Source: Deltaproteobacteria bacterium
GTDB lineage: Bacteria; Myxococcota_A; Polyangia; Polyangiales; Polyangiaceae
Direction: 5' to 3'
DNA: 64,000 bases
Assembly (NCBI GenBank): GCA_016218915.1
Contig: JACRCQ010000030.1
Coordinates: 434,001-498,000 of the forward strand
This document shows, piece by piece, positions 26,744 to 36,050 of this stretch. Made by a program: the position numbers and the translations under genes. Position 1 is the first letter of the stretch, and the number at the start of each line of letters is the position of its first letter. The notes under the pieces were generated by a model. It was given only the letters and a program-made list of their open reading frames with translations, was not told where the DNA came from and ran no database searches.

Positions 26744-27070
26744 TCAGTACCTGGGCACGGTGGGGTCGATTTCCACAGCCCACCGTTCGATTCCGCCGGC
26801 GAGCGAGACGACATCTGGGAAGCCGGCGTTCTGCAGGAAGACCGCGGCAGACAGGGACCTGATGCCGTGGTGGCAGTAGACGACGATGGGTTGAGCGGGA
26901 TCCAGCTCTTCGAGTCGTTCGGACAACTCGCCCAAGGGAATGAGCAACGAATCAGGCAAGGAGCATGTTTCGTGCTCGAATGGCTGCCGGACGTCGACCA
27001 GCATCGGCTTGGGAGTCGTACCCAAGCGATCGTGCAGCTGGCTGGGCGAGATCTCGGCGGGACGGCTCAT
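26744..27070 (-). CDS. Single-domain rhodanese (sulfurtransferase)
   Basis: 108 residues, one rhodanese fold like GlpE. It starts ISPSQLHDRL, has the conserved LVDVRQPFEHE, the active-site loop with Cys in VYCHHGIRS, and ends in SLAGGIERWAVEIDP. It would carry sulfane sulfur as a cysteine persulfide, possibly for cofactor or tRNA thiolation; no partner is encoded beside it. The ATG at 27070 is preferred, since sequence further upstream is not conserved. Confidence 0.92.
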   Translation of the reverse strand: MSRPAEISPSQLHDRLGTTPKPMLVDVRQPFEHETCSLPDSLLIPLGELSERLEELDPAQPIVVYCHHGIRSLSAAVFLQNAGFPDVVSLAGGIERWAVEIDPTVPRY

Positions 27071-27155
27071 CGCCAGGTTCGTTGGGCAAGACGAGCCCAA
27101 GGACCAGGGGCAGGGTTGCGACCGGTTCAAGTCTCGCGGTAGATAAGGGACTGCC

Positions 27156-27656
27156 ATGGCGAAGAAAGTGCTGATTGTGATGGGCTCGGATTCAGACCTG
27201 GAGCAGATGCGACCGGCTTGGACGATTCTCAAGGAGCTGGGAATCGCCTACGAGGTGACGGTGGCTTCGGCTCATCGCACGCCTGACCGAGTCGTGAAGT
27301 TGGCGAGTGAAGCGAGAACTCTCGGATTCGGTGCGGTTCTGGCTGGGGCAGGGGGGGCGGCGCACCTTGCCGGGGTGATGGCAGCGCATACGACTTTGCC
27401 GGTCGTGGCGGTTCCGATCGCAGTGGGTACGCTGGGGGGCGTGGATGCTCTGCTATCCGCGGTCCAGATGCCTGGCGGGGTGCCGATAGCGTCGGTGGGC
27501 ATCGGCGGCGCGCGGAATGCAGGGCTTTTTGCCGCAGCGATCCTGAGCTCCACGGACGCGGACATCGAGGACCGCCTGGCGAAGTTCCGGGAGCGGCAGG
27601 TGGCGAAGGTGGTGGAGGCGGATCAGCGGGTAAGGACCCAGCTGACCGGAGTGTGA
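27156..27656 (+). CDS. purE: N5-carboxyaminoimidazole ribonucleotide mutase
   Basis: 166 residues; class I PurE, rearranging N5-CAIR to CAIR in purine synthesis. Motifs are IVMGSDSDLEQM (N-terminal phosphate loop), ASAHRTPDRV with the catalytic His, and AGAGGAAHLAGVMAA. The partner purK is not adjacent, as it often is, and must be elsewhere if present. Confidence 0.95.
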   Translation: MAKKVLIVMGSDSDLEQMRPAWTILKELGIAYEVTVASAHRTPDRVVKLASEARTLGFGAVLAGAGGAAHLAGVMAAHTTLPVVAVPIAVGTLGGVDALLSAVQMPGGVPIASVGIGGARNAGLFAAAILSSTDADIEDRLAKFRERQVAKVVEADQRVRTQLTGV

Positions 27657-27863
27657 CTGGCCGGATTCGCCCTATAGGAGGGGAACGGGGGGCTGCGGGG
27701 ACGGGCCCGGAGCGGCAAGTGCTCCGCCGTCGTTGCTAATCGATGCGAGTCTGGGTACGAATGCAGATCCGTCGTTTGAATCTGGGGCGACGGGTGTGGT
27801 TTCACGCGCGGTTCCGACGTTGACCGTTTTGGGCACGTCGGGTGTTCGGAAGTCTGGGATGAG
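27657..27863. other. Intergenic region before the Ser/Thr kinase gene
   Basis: 207 bases. No gene or clear RNA element seen; presumably holds the promoter for the kinase gene. Confidence 0.3.
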
Positions 27864-29759
27864 ATGACCGAGGACGTATTTGAGATCGTCGGGACGGTTG
27901 TAGGCGGCGCCTTCAACGTCGAGGCGGTCCACGCTGAGGGAGGTTTCGCGGTTGTCTACCGCGCCTACCACGGCGCTTTCCATGCTCCGGTCGCTCTGAA
28001 GTGCCTGAAGGTTCCGACAGTCGCGCGCACTTCGCAGCGCGAGTTCCTCGAGCGCTTCCGCGAAGAGGGCGAGCTGCTGTTTCGCCTATCGCAGAGCATT
28101 CCAGCCGTGGTGCGTCCGCTGCACGTCGATGCATTCGAAACACCCAAAGGGGTGTTCGTTCCCTACATGGCGTTGGAGTGGCTCGACGGCGAGACGCTCG
28201 ACGTGATCATCGCGCGCAGGGCGCAGGAGGGGCGACCACCGATGGCGATCAAGCCGGTCATACGGCTGCTGTCGCCGGTCGCACGAGCGCTGGCTCGAGC
28301 CCACAAGTTCCCTGGCCCCAAGGGGCCGGTCTCGATCGTCCACCGCGATCTCAAGCCTGACAACATCATCGTTGCCACGATCAACGGCGAAGAGGTGGTC
28401 AAGATCCTCGACTTCGGGATCGCCAAGGTCAAGAGCGTCGCCTCCCAGACAGCGGGGCGACAGTCGCAGGAAGGCGGCGCAGCGGCGGTTCCCTTCACGC
28501 CCGGCTACGCTGCTCCGGAGCAATGGTTTCCCAAGCGGTTCGGCCAGACAGGTCCGTGGACGGACGTCTGGGGTCTGGCATTGACCACGGTCGAATCGCT
28601 GTCGGGCAAGGCGGCGATCGATGGAGATCACGCCGCGATGATGGGCACCGCGATCGACGACAAGCGACGTCCATCGCCGCGCTCGGAAGGCGTCAAGATC
28701 AGCGACGAGGTCGAAGAGGTCTTCCTCAAGGCTCTGGCCGTGGATCCGCGCGATCGATTCCAGGACGTCGGCGAGTTCTGGGACAAGCTCGAAGCCGCGG
28801 TGGGGATGCAACGATCCCTTACGCCGGCGACCGGGACCACGCCGCAGCCGCATCGTGATCCGAGAAGCGAAGGTGCACCTCCAGCGCTCGAGGAGATGAT
28901 CGAGGCAGCCTCCGACGCACAGCGTCTGTCCGTGCGCATGCCGGGCAGCAATGGGATGAGCGATGCCCAGCGACGTCGCGACACGCCGGCAGAGCCGAAG
29001 CCCGTGCCTGCAGTGGCAGTCCCTCACGTGCCTGATCTCGAGCTCGAGATCGAGCTCATGCCCCTGGCCAAGCCGGAGCCTGCGCGGCGCACGGATTCGA
29101 CGCAGAAGATGCGCGCGGTGCGCGAAGGGGATGCCGCTGCGATCGCTGCGAAGTCAGAAGTGTCCAAGAGCCCTTCTGGCCAGCATCCGGCCATGGTTCT
29201 GACCGCTGCGGACGTAGCGCCGGCCGCTGCTGCTCCGAAGTCTGCCACCGGCTCCGTGGAGATCACCAACGTTCCGGTGATGGCGCTGTCGGACAGCACT
29301 GGCGCTGATGGCAGCTCTACCAAGGCCTCTGGCCTGGATCTGGCCGTGTCTCCCGAGGTGGTGCGTCGGGCCTCGCAGCACAAGATGCAGGCGATCACGG
29401 CGCAGCAGCTGGCGGATGCTGGGCTGCAGCCACCGGGCACTGCACGAAGTCAGCAGATACGGGCCGTGACGCCTGCTCCACCGCCTGCAGCGCGAAGCGG
29501 CCAGTACCGGGCTGCGAATGCGCCGGCTCCGAGCCCTGTGGCAGCAAGCTTGAGCTCCTCCAAGTCAGGCAGGAAGCTCGGTCTGCCGATCGCCTTGATC
29601 TCCGTGGGGCTGGCGATTTCGATCGCGTTCTACGTCAATGCGAGCATGGGGGGCGGACGCTGGTCGTTGGGGCCGGTGCCGATCAACTGGGTGGCTGGGA
29701 TCTTCGTGGTCGCCGGCACGGCGCTGCTGCTGATTCGAATCTTCTGGCGAGAGGAGTAG
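27864..29759 (+). CDS. Membrane Ser/Thr protein kinase
   Basis: 631 residues. Kinase domain at about 1-310: Gly-rich loop HAEGGFAVVYRA, ATP-binding lysine in VALKCLKV, catalytic VHRDLKPDN, DFGIAK and APEQWFP, all intact, so it should be active (Hanks type, PknB-like). A long Ala/Pro-rich linker (about 320-560) carries many Ser/Thr that may be autophosphorylation sites. Two membrane helices lie at the C-terminus (about 572-592 and 604-624), so the kinase faces the cytoplasm. No extracellular sensor domain is present. It is followed four bases later by a small membrane protein gene. Confidence 0.93.
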   Translation: MTEDVFEIVGTVVGGAFNVEAVHAEGGFAVVYRAYHGAFHAPVALKCLKVPTVARTSQREFLERFREEGELLFRLSQSIPAVVRPLHVDAFETPKGVFVPYMALEWLDGETLDVIIARRAQEGRPPMAIKPVIRLLSPVARALARAHKFPGPKGPVSIVHRDLKPDNIIVATINGEEVVKILDFGIAKVKSVASQTAGRQSQEGGAAAVPFTPGYAAPEQWFPKRFGQTGPWTDVWGLALTTVESLSGKAAIDGDHAAMMGTAIDDKRRPSPRSEGVKISDEVEEVFLKALAVDPRDRFQDVGEFWDKLEAAVGMQRSLTPATGTTPQPHRDPRSEGAPPALEEMIEAASDAQRLSVRMPGSNGMSDAQRRRDTPAEPKPVPAVAVPHVPDLELEIELMPLAKPEPARRTDSTQKMRAVREGDAAAIAAKSEVSKSPSGQHPAMVLTAADVAPAAAAPKSATGSVEITNVPVMALSDSTGADGSSTKASGLDLAVSPEVVRRASQHKMQAITAQQLADAGLQPPGTARSQQIRAVTPAPPPAARSGQYRAANAPAPSPVAASLSSSKSGRKLGLPIALISVGLAISIAFYVNASMGGGRWSLGPVPINWVAGIFVVAGTALLLIRIFWREE

Positions 29760-29763
29760 CGCG

Positions 29764-30366
29764 TTGCCTCCTGGATCGACCGGGAGCGAGTGGCGCGCCG
29801 AAGAGGCGGTCTGCGCGCGGTTCTCGCTCGAATGGAACGCTGTGACGTCCCGCTGGGGTGCGCTTGCGGACATCATCAATGCGTTCGGCATCTCCGCAGT
29901 GGCTGGCCTTTTGCTGCTGCTGGCCGTGCACTGGAGGCTGACGGCGGCCGCGTGGGCTCTGGGGGTGCTGGCCGCTGCGCCCATCCTGATCTGCGTGGTG
30001 GCGAACATCGCGCTTCTCGGCTCGAGGGCGAAGGTCGTGGCCTGGCTCTCTTCCTTGCCGTTCCCGGTCGAGAACCTCAACGCGATCCTCGCCGGGTTTG
30101 GCGAGGAGTTCGAGGTGTACTTCGAAGGCGATGCGCCTTCGCGCGACCGGATCATGGAGCACTTCGCCCGGGTGAGCGAGGACGTGTTCGTGCTCGAGAC
30201 GCACGTGGACCAGAAGATGGTACGGTCGCGTCTGGGGGTGATCGTGTCCAAGCACAACCCGCAGCGTCAGGCGCAGGCGCGCTACTCACGTTTCCGGCTC
30301 GTAGCCGATCAGGCCCTGGTGCCGCTCCACGGGCAGCACGCGATCGCGCGGGTGCTGGTGATCTAG
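29764..30366 (+). CDS. Membrane protein of unknown function
   Basis: 200 residues, family not recognised. Two membrane helices are likely, at about 42-60 and 63-90, followed by a soluble domain of about 110 residues containing EEFEVYFEGDAPSRDRIMEHF and VSEDVFVLETHVDQKM. The TTG start at 29764 is supported by AGAGGAG eight bases upstream, overlapping the end of the kinase gene; no in-frame ATG exists near. Close linkage to the kinase suggests a substrate or partner, which is inference. Confidence 0.6.
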   Translation: MPPGSTGSEWRAEEAVCARFSLEWNAVTSRWGALADIINAFGISAVAGLLLLLAVHWRLTAAAWALGVLAAAPILICVVANIALLGSRAKVVAWLSSLPFPVENLNAILAGFGEEFEVYFEGDAPSRDRIMEHFARVSEDVFVLETHVDQKMVRSRLGVIVSKHNPQRQAQARYSRFRLVADQALVPLHGQHAIARVLVI

Positions 30367-30453
30367 GGCTTGCGACGGCAGGCTGAACGAAGGCTTCGCG
30401 CAAGGGTAGGGCTGCGATAGGCTGACGGAGCTCTGTGAGGACTTCGGGATTCG

Positions 30454-31569
30454 ATGGACAAGGAACGGCAATTCATCAACTCGCCGTCGACGAGACGATG
30501 GCTGCTCATCGGGGGATTCGTGCTCACCATTGCGCTGGCCTATGCCTTGCGCAGGGTGCTGGTGCCGCTCCTGCTCGCCTTCCTGATCGCGTACGCGCTC
30601 GACCCTCTGGTGGATCGCCTCGAGCGGATCAGGGTGCCGCGGTCGCTCGGCGCGGTGGCGGTGGTGCTGGGGCTGATCCTGATCCTGACGACGGTGCTGG
30701 TGATCGCGGTGCCGATCTTCACGCAGCAGTTCACGGAGGCCACGGCAACGATCCCGCAGAAGGCCGTGCAGCTCCGGGACAAGATCGAGCCATGGATCTG
30801 GACGACGTTCCACTACAAGGTGCCGCGAACGCCCGGGGAGATGGCGCTGAAGGCGTTCGAGGCGCTGCGCTCGCGGGGCCTGGACGTGGTCGACAGCCTG
30901 ACCCGCGCGGTGTTCTCCACGGTGCAGGCGATCGTGCTGTCCCTGTCGATGCTGATCATCCCCGTGTTCACCATCTACCTGCTGATCGATTTCAACCAGG
31001 TGGTGGAGCGTGCGTCGAAGCTGGTTCCGCGGCGTTTCTATCCTGCGATCGCGGCTGTGGCGCGCGACATCCACGCCACGCTGGGGCACTACATCCGCGG
31101 GCAGATCACTGCGAACCTGCTGCTCGCCACGCTCTACGGCGGCGGGTTGTACATGGTGGGGCTGCCGCTCGGCGTTCCGATCGGCGTGTTCACTGGGATG
31201 CTGGCGTTCGTGCCCTACATCGGGTTCGGCATCGGCTTCTTGCTTGCCATGTCGCTGGCCATTCTCGAGTTCCAGGGTGTCTGGCACGTGCTGGGCGTCA
31301 TCGCTGTGATGGGGCTCGTGCAGCTGCTCGACGCGTTCATCATCACGCCGCGTGTCGTGGGCGGTGCGGTGGGGCTCAAGCCGATCGAGGTGCTGCTCAC
31401 GATGATGGCGGCGGGCACCTTGTTCGGCTTCGTCGGGGTACTGCTCGCAGTGCCCATCGGCGCCGTGATCAAGATCGTGCTTCACCACGCCGTGCAGGCG
31501 TACTTCGACAGCGACTACTACCGCCAGTCCATGCCCCCGCCCGCGCGCGTCCCGTCGAAGCCTGACTAG
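30454..31569 (+). CDS. AI-2E family transporter (PerM-like)
   Basis: 371 residues with about eight membrane helices. The family is recognised from RRVLVPLLLAFLIAYALDPLV near the N-terminus, LIDFNQVVE, RGQITANLLLATLYGGGLYM, and the C-terminal IITPRVVGGAVGLKPIEVLL and GVLLAVPIGAVIKI. Members include the TqsA autoinducer exporter and sodium/proton antiporters; actual substrates vary and cannot be read from the sequence. Confidence 0.9.
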   Translation: MDKERQFINSPSTRRWLLIGGFVLTIALAYALRRVLVPLLLAFLIAYALDPLVDRLERIRVPRSLGAVAVVLGLILILTTVLVIAVPIFTQQFTEATATIPQKAVQLRDKIEPWIWTTFHYKVPRTPGEMALKAFEALRSRGLDVVDSLTRAVFSTVQAIVLSLSMLIIPVFTIYLLIDFNQVVERASKLVPRRFYPAIAAVARDIHATLGHYIRGQITANLLLATLYGGGLYMVGLPLGVPIGVFTGMLAFVPYIGFGIGFLLAMSLAILEFQGVWHVLGVIAVMGLVQLLDAFIITPRVVGGAVGLKPIEVLLTMMAAGTLFGFVGVLLAVPIGAVIKIVLHHAVQAYFDSDYYRQSMPPPARVPSKPD

Positions 31570-31586
31570 GCATCGCGCCCCTGCGG

Positions 31587-34106
31587 CTAGTCTTGCGGGG
31601 CCGAGGGCTCGGCCGCGAGCACCCGAACGGTCGAGACGTTCGCGTCGTCAAGGGAAGAGCGCATCCACGAGTTCCAGCGATCGATCGAGACTGCTGGACG
31701 ATGGTCCGCGCGGGCCAGCCACAGGTCAGCAACGCGTCGTCGAGGATCGAGCCTTGCCCGCAGATCGCGGTCAGCCAGGCGCTGCGCTGCGCGGGCGAGG
31801 TTCGCAGCGGTCGCCGCTCCTTTTGCGAGACGCTGCACGGTGCCGCGCACCTGGCGAATGGCATCGTCGAGGGTTGACTCAGGGCACTCGATGTCGACCA
31901 CGAGGGCAGCGAGGCGGGAGCCGCCGGTCACGCGGACGCTGGCGCGCGCGCCCGGAAGCGATGACAGCGCTCTTGCCAGCCAGCCGTCTGCGCCGTCGAG
32001 CCCTTCGGCGAGAAGATCCAACATGGTGAGCGCCTCGGAATCCGGACTCTTGATCGATACGCCCACGAGGGCGACCGGGGACGCCGACGTCGCACGCACG
32101 GTCGTGTCGCGTGCACCGGAGGCAGCCTCGCTCACAGGCGGGAGCGGTGGACAAGCGCGCGCGCCATCGACGCGACGGAGCATCCAGCGATCCATGGCGC
32201 GCACCGCAGCATCGGCCTGCTTCTGATCCACATTGGCGAGCACAGCCACGCGGATTGGACCGTCTGCGAGCGATGCCCATCGATAGGAAGCGGTGTTCAG
32301 CCCTGCCTTTGCCAGGGACTCCTGGGATCCGAAAGGGGCGATCCAGGAAGGGTGGGACGGAGCCATCACAGAAGCGAGCGAGCCGAACCCCGGGCCGAAC
32401 GGGCTGGACGGGCGCTCGACCATGGCCAGCAGCTTGCCTCGCGCGATGGTCAGCGCGCGCTCCGGAATGCGTCGGGTGATGATCGCGCGCGCCGCCGCAT
32501 CGGCCACTCGCCGTGCCAGGGCATGGGACCCTTCGCCCTGCTGGGGGAGGGCGTGGGCAAGGACGCCGACGCCGTCGGCCGTGATCCAGGGCTCGAGGGT
32601 CACGTGGTCGATCCCATCGTGACCATAGGCGGACGCAACCGCTGCAAGTGCCGTGATACCAGCATCGCGCTCGGTGTCGGACAGCACGCCGCACGGGCTC
32701 GCCGCGAGGACCCAAAGCTCTCCCTGCCCAGTCTCCACGCGCGTGCGAGGCTCGACCACGGTCCGCGTCCAGGCATCCCGCGCCTTCTGCACGTCACCTG
32801 TGAACCGCTTCTGCGACTCCGCGACCCGTGCGTCGAGCGCTGCAGCGCCATCCGACGCAGTGAGGCGCGGAGGCGGCAATCCGAGATCGATGGCGACCTT
32901 CTCGGTCCCCCCTTCGAGCCTGGCGGATAGAGACCACCAGGCGGCGAGCGCCGCGGCATCTCTGGGATCCGGCGCCTTGAGCACCTGCAGGCCAGCCACG
33001 GACCCGTCGGCTCTCGCCTCGGCGAGCTCGGTCTGGACCTCATGAGCCACCAGGCCTGCCACACGTGCGGCGTCGGACTCGGTCGGTGCGGGATCGTCGG
33101 TCCTTTCCCTGTCGAGCTTGAAGCTGATGCACGCGCCCCTCGGGCGAACCGTTGCCGTCACGCGGGCCAGACGCCACCACGAGGCGTTGCTCAGCCGCGT
33201 GAGCAGCGGGCTGTCCTGCGCGGCCGCTCGCTCCGCGATCGCGGTCGCGGCGTACGGGTCGTGGACGCGGACGGCGATCGTGAGATTGGCTTCAGCGTCG
33301 GATTGTGTGGCGAGTGGGTGAACGCCGATCTGGTCGTTGGCAGGCCAGGGATCGTCAGGAGGGGAGCCCCGATCCCAGACCGGGGCGCCCTCGAGAGCGG
33401 CGGTTGCGCTCTGACCGTGGCGTGAGGAGCCGACCGCGGCGAAGGCGACCCGCGCGACGGTGTGCGAGCTCTTGCGCAGCGACTCGATGGACGCGAGTCC
33501 GGCTGGCGACAGCGGATCGAGCGTGGCCTCCCCGGGCGTGGCACCCAGCTCGCAAGTGCAGCGGGCCATCTGCGCCTGCAAAGGGGAATCATAGGGACGC
33601 GAGCGAAGCAGGTCGACGCGGTGCTTGGCGAGCGTCAGCTCCTTCGAGCCCGCAGCGATGGGCGTGGTCATGGCAGCGCGGGCAGCGATCACGAACGCAG
33701 CGGCCTGCTCCGGGCTGCTCACCAGCGTTCGCACGCGGTAGCCGTCCGGATCAGGACGGGTGTCGACATTTGCGAATCCGGCATCTCGAAGCCTTGCCTC
33801 GGTGATCGCAGACAGAGCGGTCGTGCGCTGTGCCCCGCCTTCGGTGAACACCGCGACTGCCACGGCGGCTGCGGGATCGCCCTCGCGCACCACGAGGGTG
33901 AGGGCAGGGCGATCCGGCGAATGGCGCACCGAGATCTGGCCGAGCGCGAGCGAGCCGAAGTTGACCTGGGGGGAAGGGGCACCGCGAGAGGGCGGCGCAG
34001 TGGAGGCGACGCAAGCAGCGCTGGAGAGCGCGAGGACGGTCAGGCCGACGGAAAGCGATGGGAGCGTCCGACGGAGCGCTCGCTCACTGCGCCGGCTGGA
34101 TCTCAT
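31587..34106 (-). CDS. Lipoprotein with degenerate M16-peptidase-like architecture
   Basis: 839 residues with a signal peptide and lipobox LSSAAC (C32), so anchored to a membrane. Its length and repeated half-domain layout recall M16 (pitrilysin/MPP) proteins; segments such as TMLDLLAEGLDGADGWLARAL and AVLANVDQKQADAAVRAMDRW resemble M16 second-half motifs. The catalytic HxxEH is absent, so any M16 fold here would be non-catalytic, like the beta partner of processing peptidases. The M16 assignment is tentative. The ATG at 34106 overlaps the end of the upstream lipoprotein gene by 23 bases. Confidence 0.55.
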   Translation of the reverse strand: MRSSRRSERALRRTLPSLSVGLTVLALSSAACVASTAPPSRGAPSPQVNFGSLALGQISVRHSPDRPALTLVVREGDPAAAVAVAVFTEGGAQRTTALSAITEARLRDAGFANVDTRPDPDGYRVRTLVSSPEQAAAFVIAARAAMTTPIAAGSKELTLAKHRVDLLRSRPYDSPLQAQMARCTCELGATPGEATLDPLSPAGLASIESLRKSSHTVARVAFAAVGSSRHGQSATAALEGAPVWDRGSPPDDPWPANDQIGVHPLATQSDAEANLTIAVRVHDPYAATAIAERAAAQDSPLLTRLSNASWWRLARVTATVRPRGACISFKLDRERTDDPAPTESDAARVAGLVAHEVQTELAEARADGSVAGLQVLKAPDPRDAAALAAWWSLSARLEGGTEKVAIDLGLPPPRLTASDGAAALDARVAESQKRFTGDVQKARDAWTRTVVEPRTRVETGQGELWVLAASPCGVLSDTERDAGITALAAVASAYGHDGIDHVTLEPWITADGVGVLAHALPQQGEGSHALARRVADAAARAIITRRIPERALTIARGKLLAMVERPSSPFGPGFGSLASVMAPSHPSWIAPFGSQESLAKAGLNTASYRWASLADGPIRVAVLANVDQKQADAAVRAMDRWMLRRVDGARACPPLPPVSEAASGARDTTVRATSASPVALVGVSIKSPDSEALTMLDLLAEGLDGADGWLARALSSLPGARASVRVTGGSRLAALVVDIECPESTLDDAIRQVRGTVQRLAKGAATAANLARAAQRLADRDLRARLDPRRRVADLWLARADHRPAVSIDRWNSWMRSSLDDANVSTVRVLAAEPSAPQD

Positions 34107-34884
34107 CCTTGGACCGCGGCGTAATGCTGAAGTTGAAGAAGTACTGGACGATGCCCTTGATGTTCCACTTCGTCCCTTTCTTCATGGTGGCAGCGTAGTC
34201 GTTGAAGTTGCACAACGAGTTCGCCACCTTGGGGTACATCGCGAGCTGCTTGCCGGCCATGTCGGCCAAGGCGAGCCGTGCCGAGAACCTCCCCTTGCCG
34301 TCGTCCTCGAGGTCAGAATAGAGCGTGACGTCGCGCATCTCGACGTACACGCCGAGCCACTTGCGCCCCGAGGCATAGTCATACAGGTCGTCCGGGGTGA
34401 TCAGCTTGGGAATGGGCGCTGCAGGTGACTCGAAGCGGAACTTGACATTGGCGCCGCTCAGCTCGGGCAGGGTCGCACCGCCTTGGAAGGGCGAGGTGCT
34501 CGGCCCGGCGAATTCCATGTAGGGGCTGCGGATGTCGACCACGTCCCCCACGAAGATCTTGAGATCCGGGGGGATGAAGCTCGGGTTGTAGACGGTGATG
34601 CCCGAGTACGGCTGCACGTCGGTGCCCACGTCCTGCACGTACAGGTTGCCCACAGCGCCTGTGTTCGTCTCGTCGAACTCGTCGACCGACGTGATGATCA
34701 CGTTCGTGACGGTGATGTAGTCGGTCTCGGCCGGACGCGGGTTGGCCGGGTTGTTGTAGTAGGCCAGGCTGGTGTTCGGCTCTTTGTAGGACGTGTCGCC
34801 GCCGCCACCTCCGCTGCATGCGATGGGCATGGCGAGCAGCGAAAGGGCGATGCAACCCGTGAGATGTCGAAGTAGGGGACGCAT
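34084..34884 (-). CDS. Secreted lipoprotein, unknown function
   Basis: 266 residues. Signal peptide with lipobox MPIAC-S and a Gly run after the Cys. The mature part is beta-rich, with TDYITVTNVIITSVDEF, LYVQDVGTD and FVGDVVDIRSPYMEFAG, reminiscent of OB-fold or DUF5689-like surface lipoproteins; I would not insist on this. The ATG at 34884 is used because an upstream in-frame start would spoil the signal peptide. It overlaps and precedes the M16-like lipoprotein, so both probably reach the envelope together. Confidence 0.65.
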   Translation of the reverse strand: MRPLLRHLTGCIALSLLAMPIACSGGGGGDTSYKEPNTSLAYYNNPANPRPAETDYITVTNVIITSVDEFDETNTGAVGNLYVQDVGTDVQPYSGITVYNPSFIPPDLKIFVGDVVDIRSPYMEFAGPSTSPFQGGATLPELSGANVKFRFESPAAPIPKLITPDDLYDYASGRKWLGVYVEMRDVTLYSDLEDDGKGRFSARLALADMAGKQLAMYPKVANSLCNFNDYAATMKKGTKWNIKGIVQYFFNFSITPRSKDEIQPAQ

Positions 34885-35051
34885 AGGCTCTGCTGGCAGG
34901 TCTACCACGCGTTGCATCCGGAATCGACGGGGGAGCCGTCCAGCCGGATCAATTCACGGTACGAGCCAACCCAGGCCAGGTGCATGCGGCTGCCGAGCGC
35001 TCCAGACGGGCAGACAGTTGTGCGTGCGCGGGGGCCGGGGTCAGTGTCAAT

Positions 35052-35963
35052 ATGGGGCCGATGCCCCGCGCAGACGTGAAGATCGGCTTTGCCTGCAACA
35101 ACCGTTGCGTGTTCTGCGCGCAGGGCCACAAGCGCGAAGGGTGCGCCCAGGTGCCCTTCGACGAGCTGGTCCGGCGGATGCGCCAGGGGCGTGAGACCAG
35201 CGACGAGCTGGTGCTCACGGGCGGGGAGCCCACCGCTCGCCGCGACATCGTCAAGGTCGTCGCCGCCGCCAAGGCCATGGGATTCAGGGAAATCCAGCTT
35301 CAGACCAATGGGCGCATGCTCGCCTACGACCGGCTGGTCGATGAGCTGATCCGCGCTGGAGCCACCGAGTTCTCCCCGGCGCTGCACGGCCCCACCGCCG
35401 AGATCCACGACGCTCTCACGCGAGCCGTGGGCAGCTACGAACAGACGGTCGCCGGAATCCGCAACGTCGCAGCTCGAGGCATGCCGATCGTGACCAACAG
35501 CGTCGTGGTTCGGGCGAACGTGCCCCACCTCGTCGCGCTCGTGGATCTGCTTGGAAGCCTGGGCGTGACCCAATCCCAGCTCGCCTTCGTGCATCCGGTC
35601 GGCACCGCATTCGAGATGTTCGACGAAGTGGTGCCGCGTCTGACTGATGTGGTGGAGCCGATCGCACGGTGCGCCGAGGTGGCTGCACGCCGCGGCATGA
35701 GGCTGGTAACCGAGGCAGTTCCTCTTTGCTTTCTGCGCGGGATGCAGGAGCTTGCGGTCGAGCAGCACATCCCGCACACGACGGTCATCGACCTCGATGG
35801 GGTACCGTTCGACTACTCGCAGTGGCGACCGGTCGAAGGCAAGTCTCACGGTCCGCCCTGCGAGGCGTGCGCGGTGGCCAGAGCCTGCGAAGGGCCGTGG
35901 AGGGAGTATGTCGACAAATTCGGCTGGGACGAGTTCAAGCCCATCGTGACGGAAAACGCCTAG
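35052..35963 (+). CDS. Radical SAM protein with C-terminal Cys motif
   Basis: 303 residues. The [4Fe-4S] site is CNNRCVFC (C15, C19, C22), and LVLTGGEPTARR is the SAM-contacting GGE motif; IQLQTNGRML and SNSVV-type barrel strands follow. The C-terminus has PPCEACAVARACEGPWREYV, a shortened SPASM/twitch-like cluster site. The substrate is unknown. The next three plus-strand genes encode a membrane metalloprotease and two lipoproteins, which could be functionally linked. ATG at 35052 is preferred; 35061 is possible. Confidence 0.85.
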   Translation: MGPMPRADVKIGFACNNRCVFCAQGHKREGCAQVPFDELVRRMRQGRETSDELVLTGGEPTARRDIVKVVAAAKAMGFREIQLQTNGRMLAYDRLVDELIRAGATEFSPALHGPTAEIHDALTRAVGSYEQTVAGIRNVAARGMPIVTNSVVVRANVPHLVALVDLLGSLGVTQSQLAFVHPVGTAFEMFDEVVPRLTDVVEPIARCAEVAARRGMRLVTEAVPLCFLRGMQELAVEQHIPHTTVIDLDGVPFDYSQWRPVEGKSHGPPCEACAVARACEGPWREYVDKFGWDEFKPIVTENA

Positions 35964-36050
35964 AAAGGCCTTGGCTCCACGGTCCTTGTAGCTGTCTTGT
36001 CGCGAACGCTTGCAATCGAGGTGCGCGGAGGATAGCGGAGAAGGCAGAAG

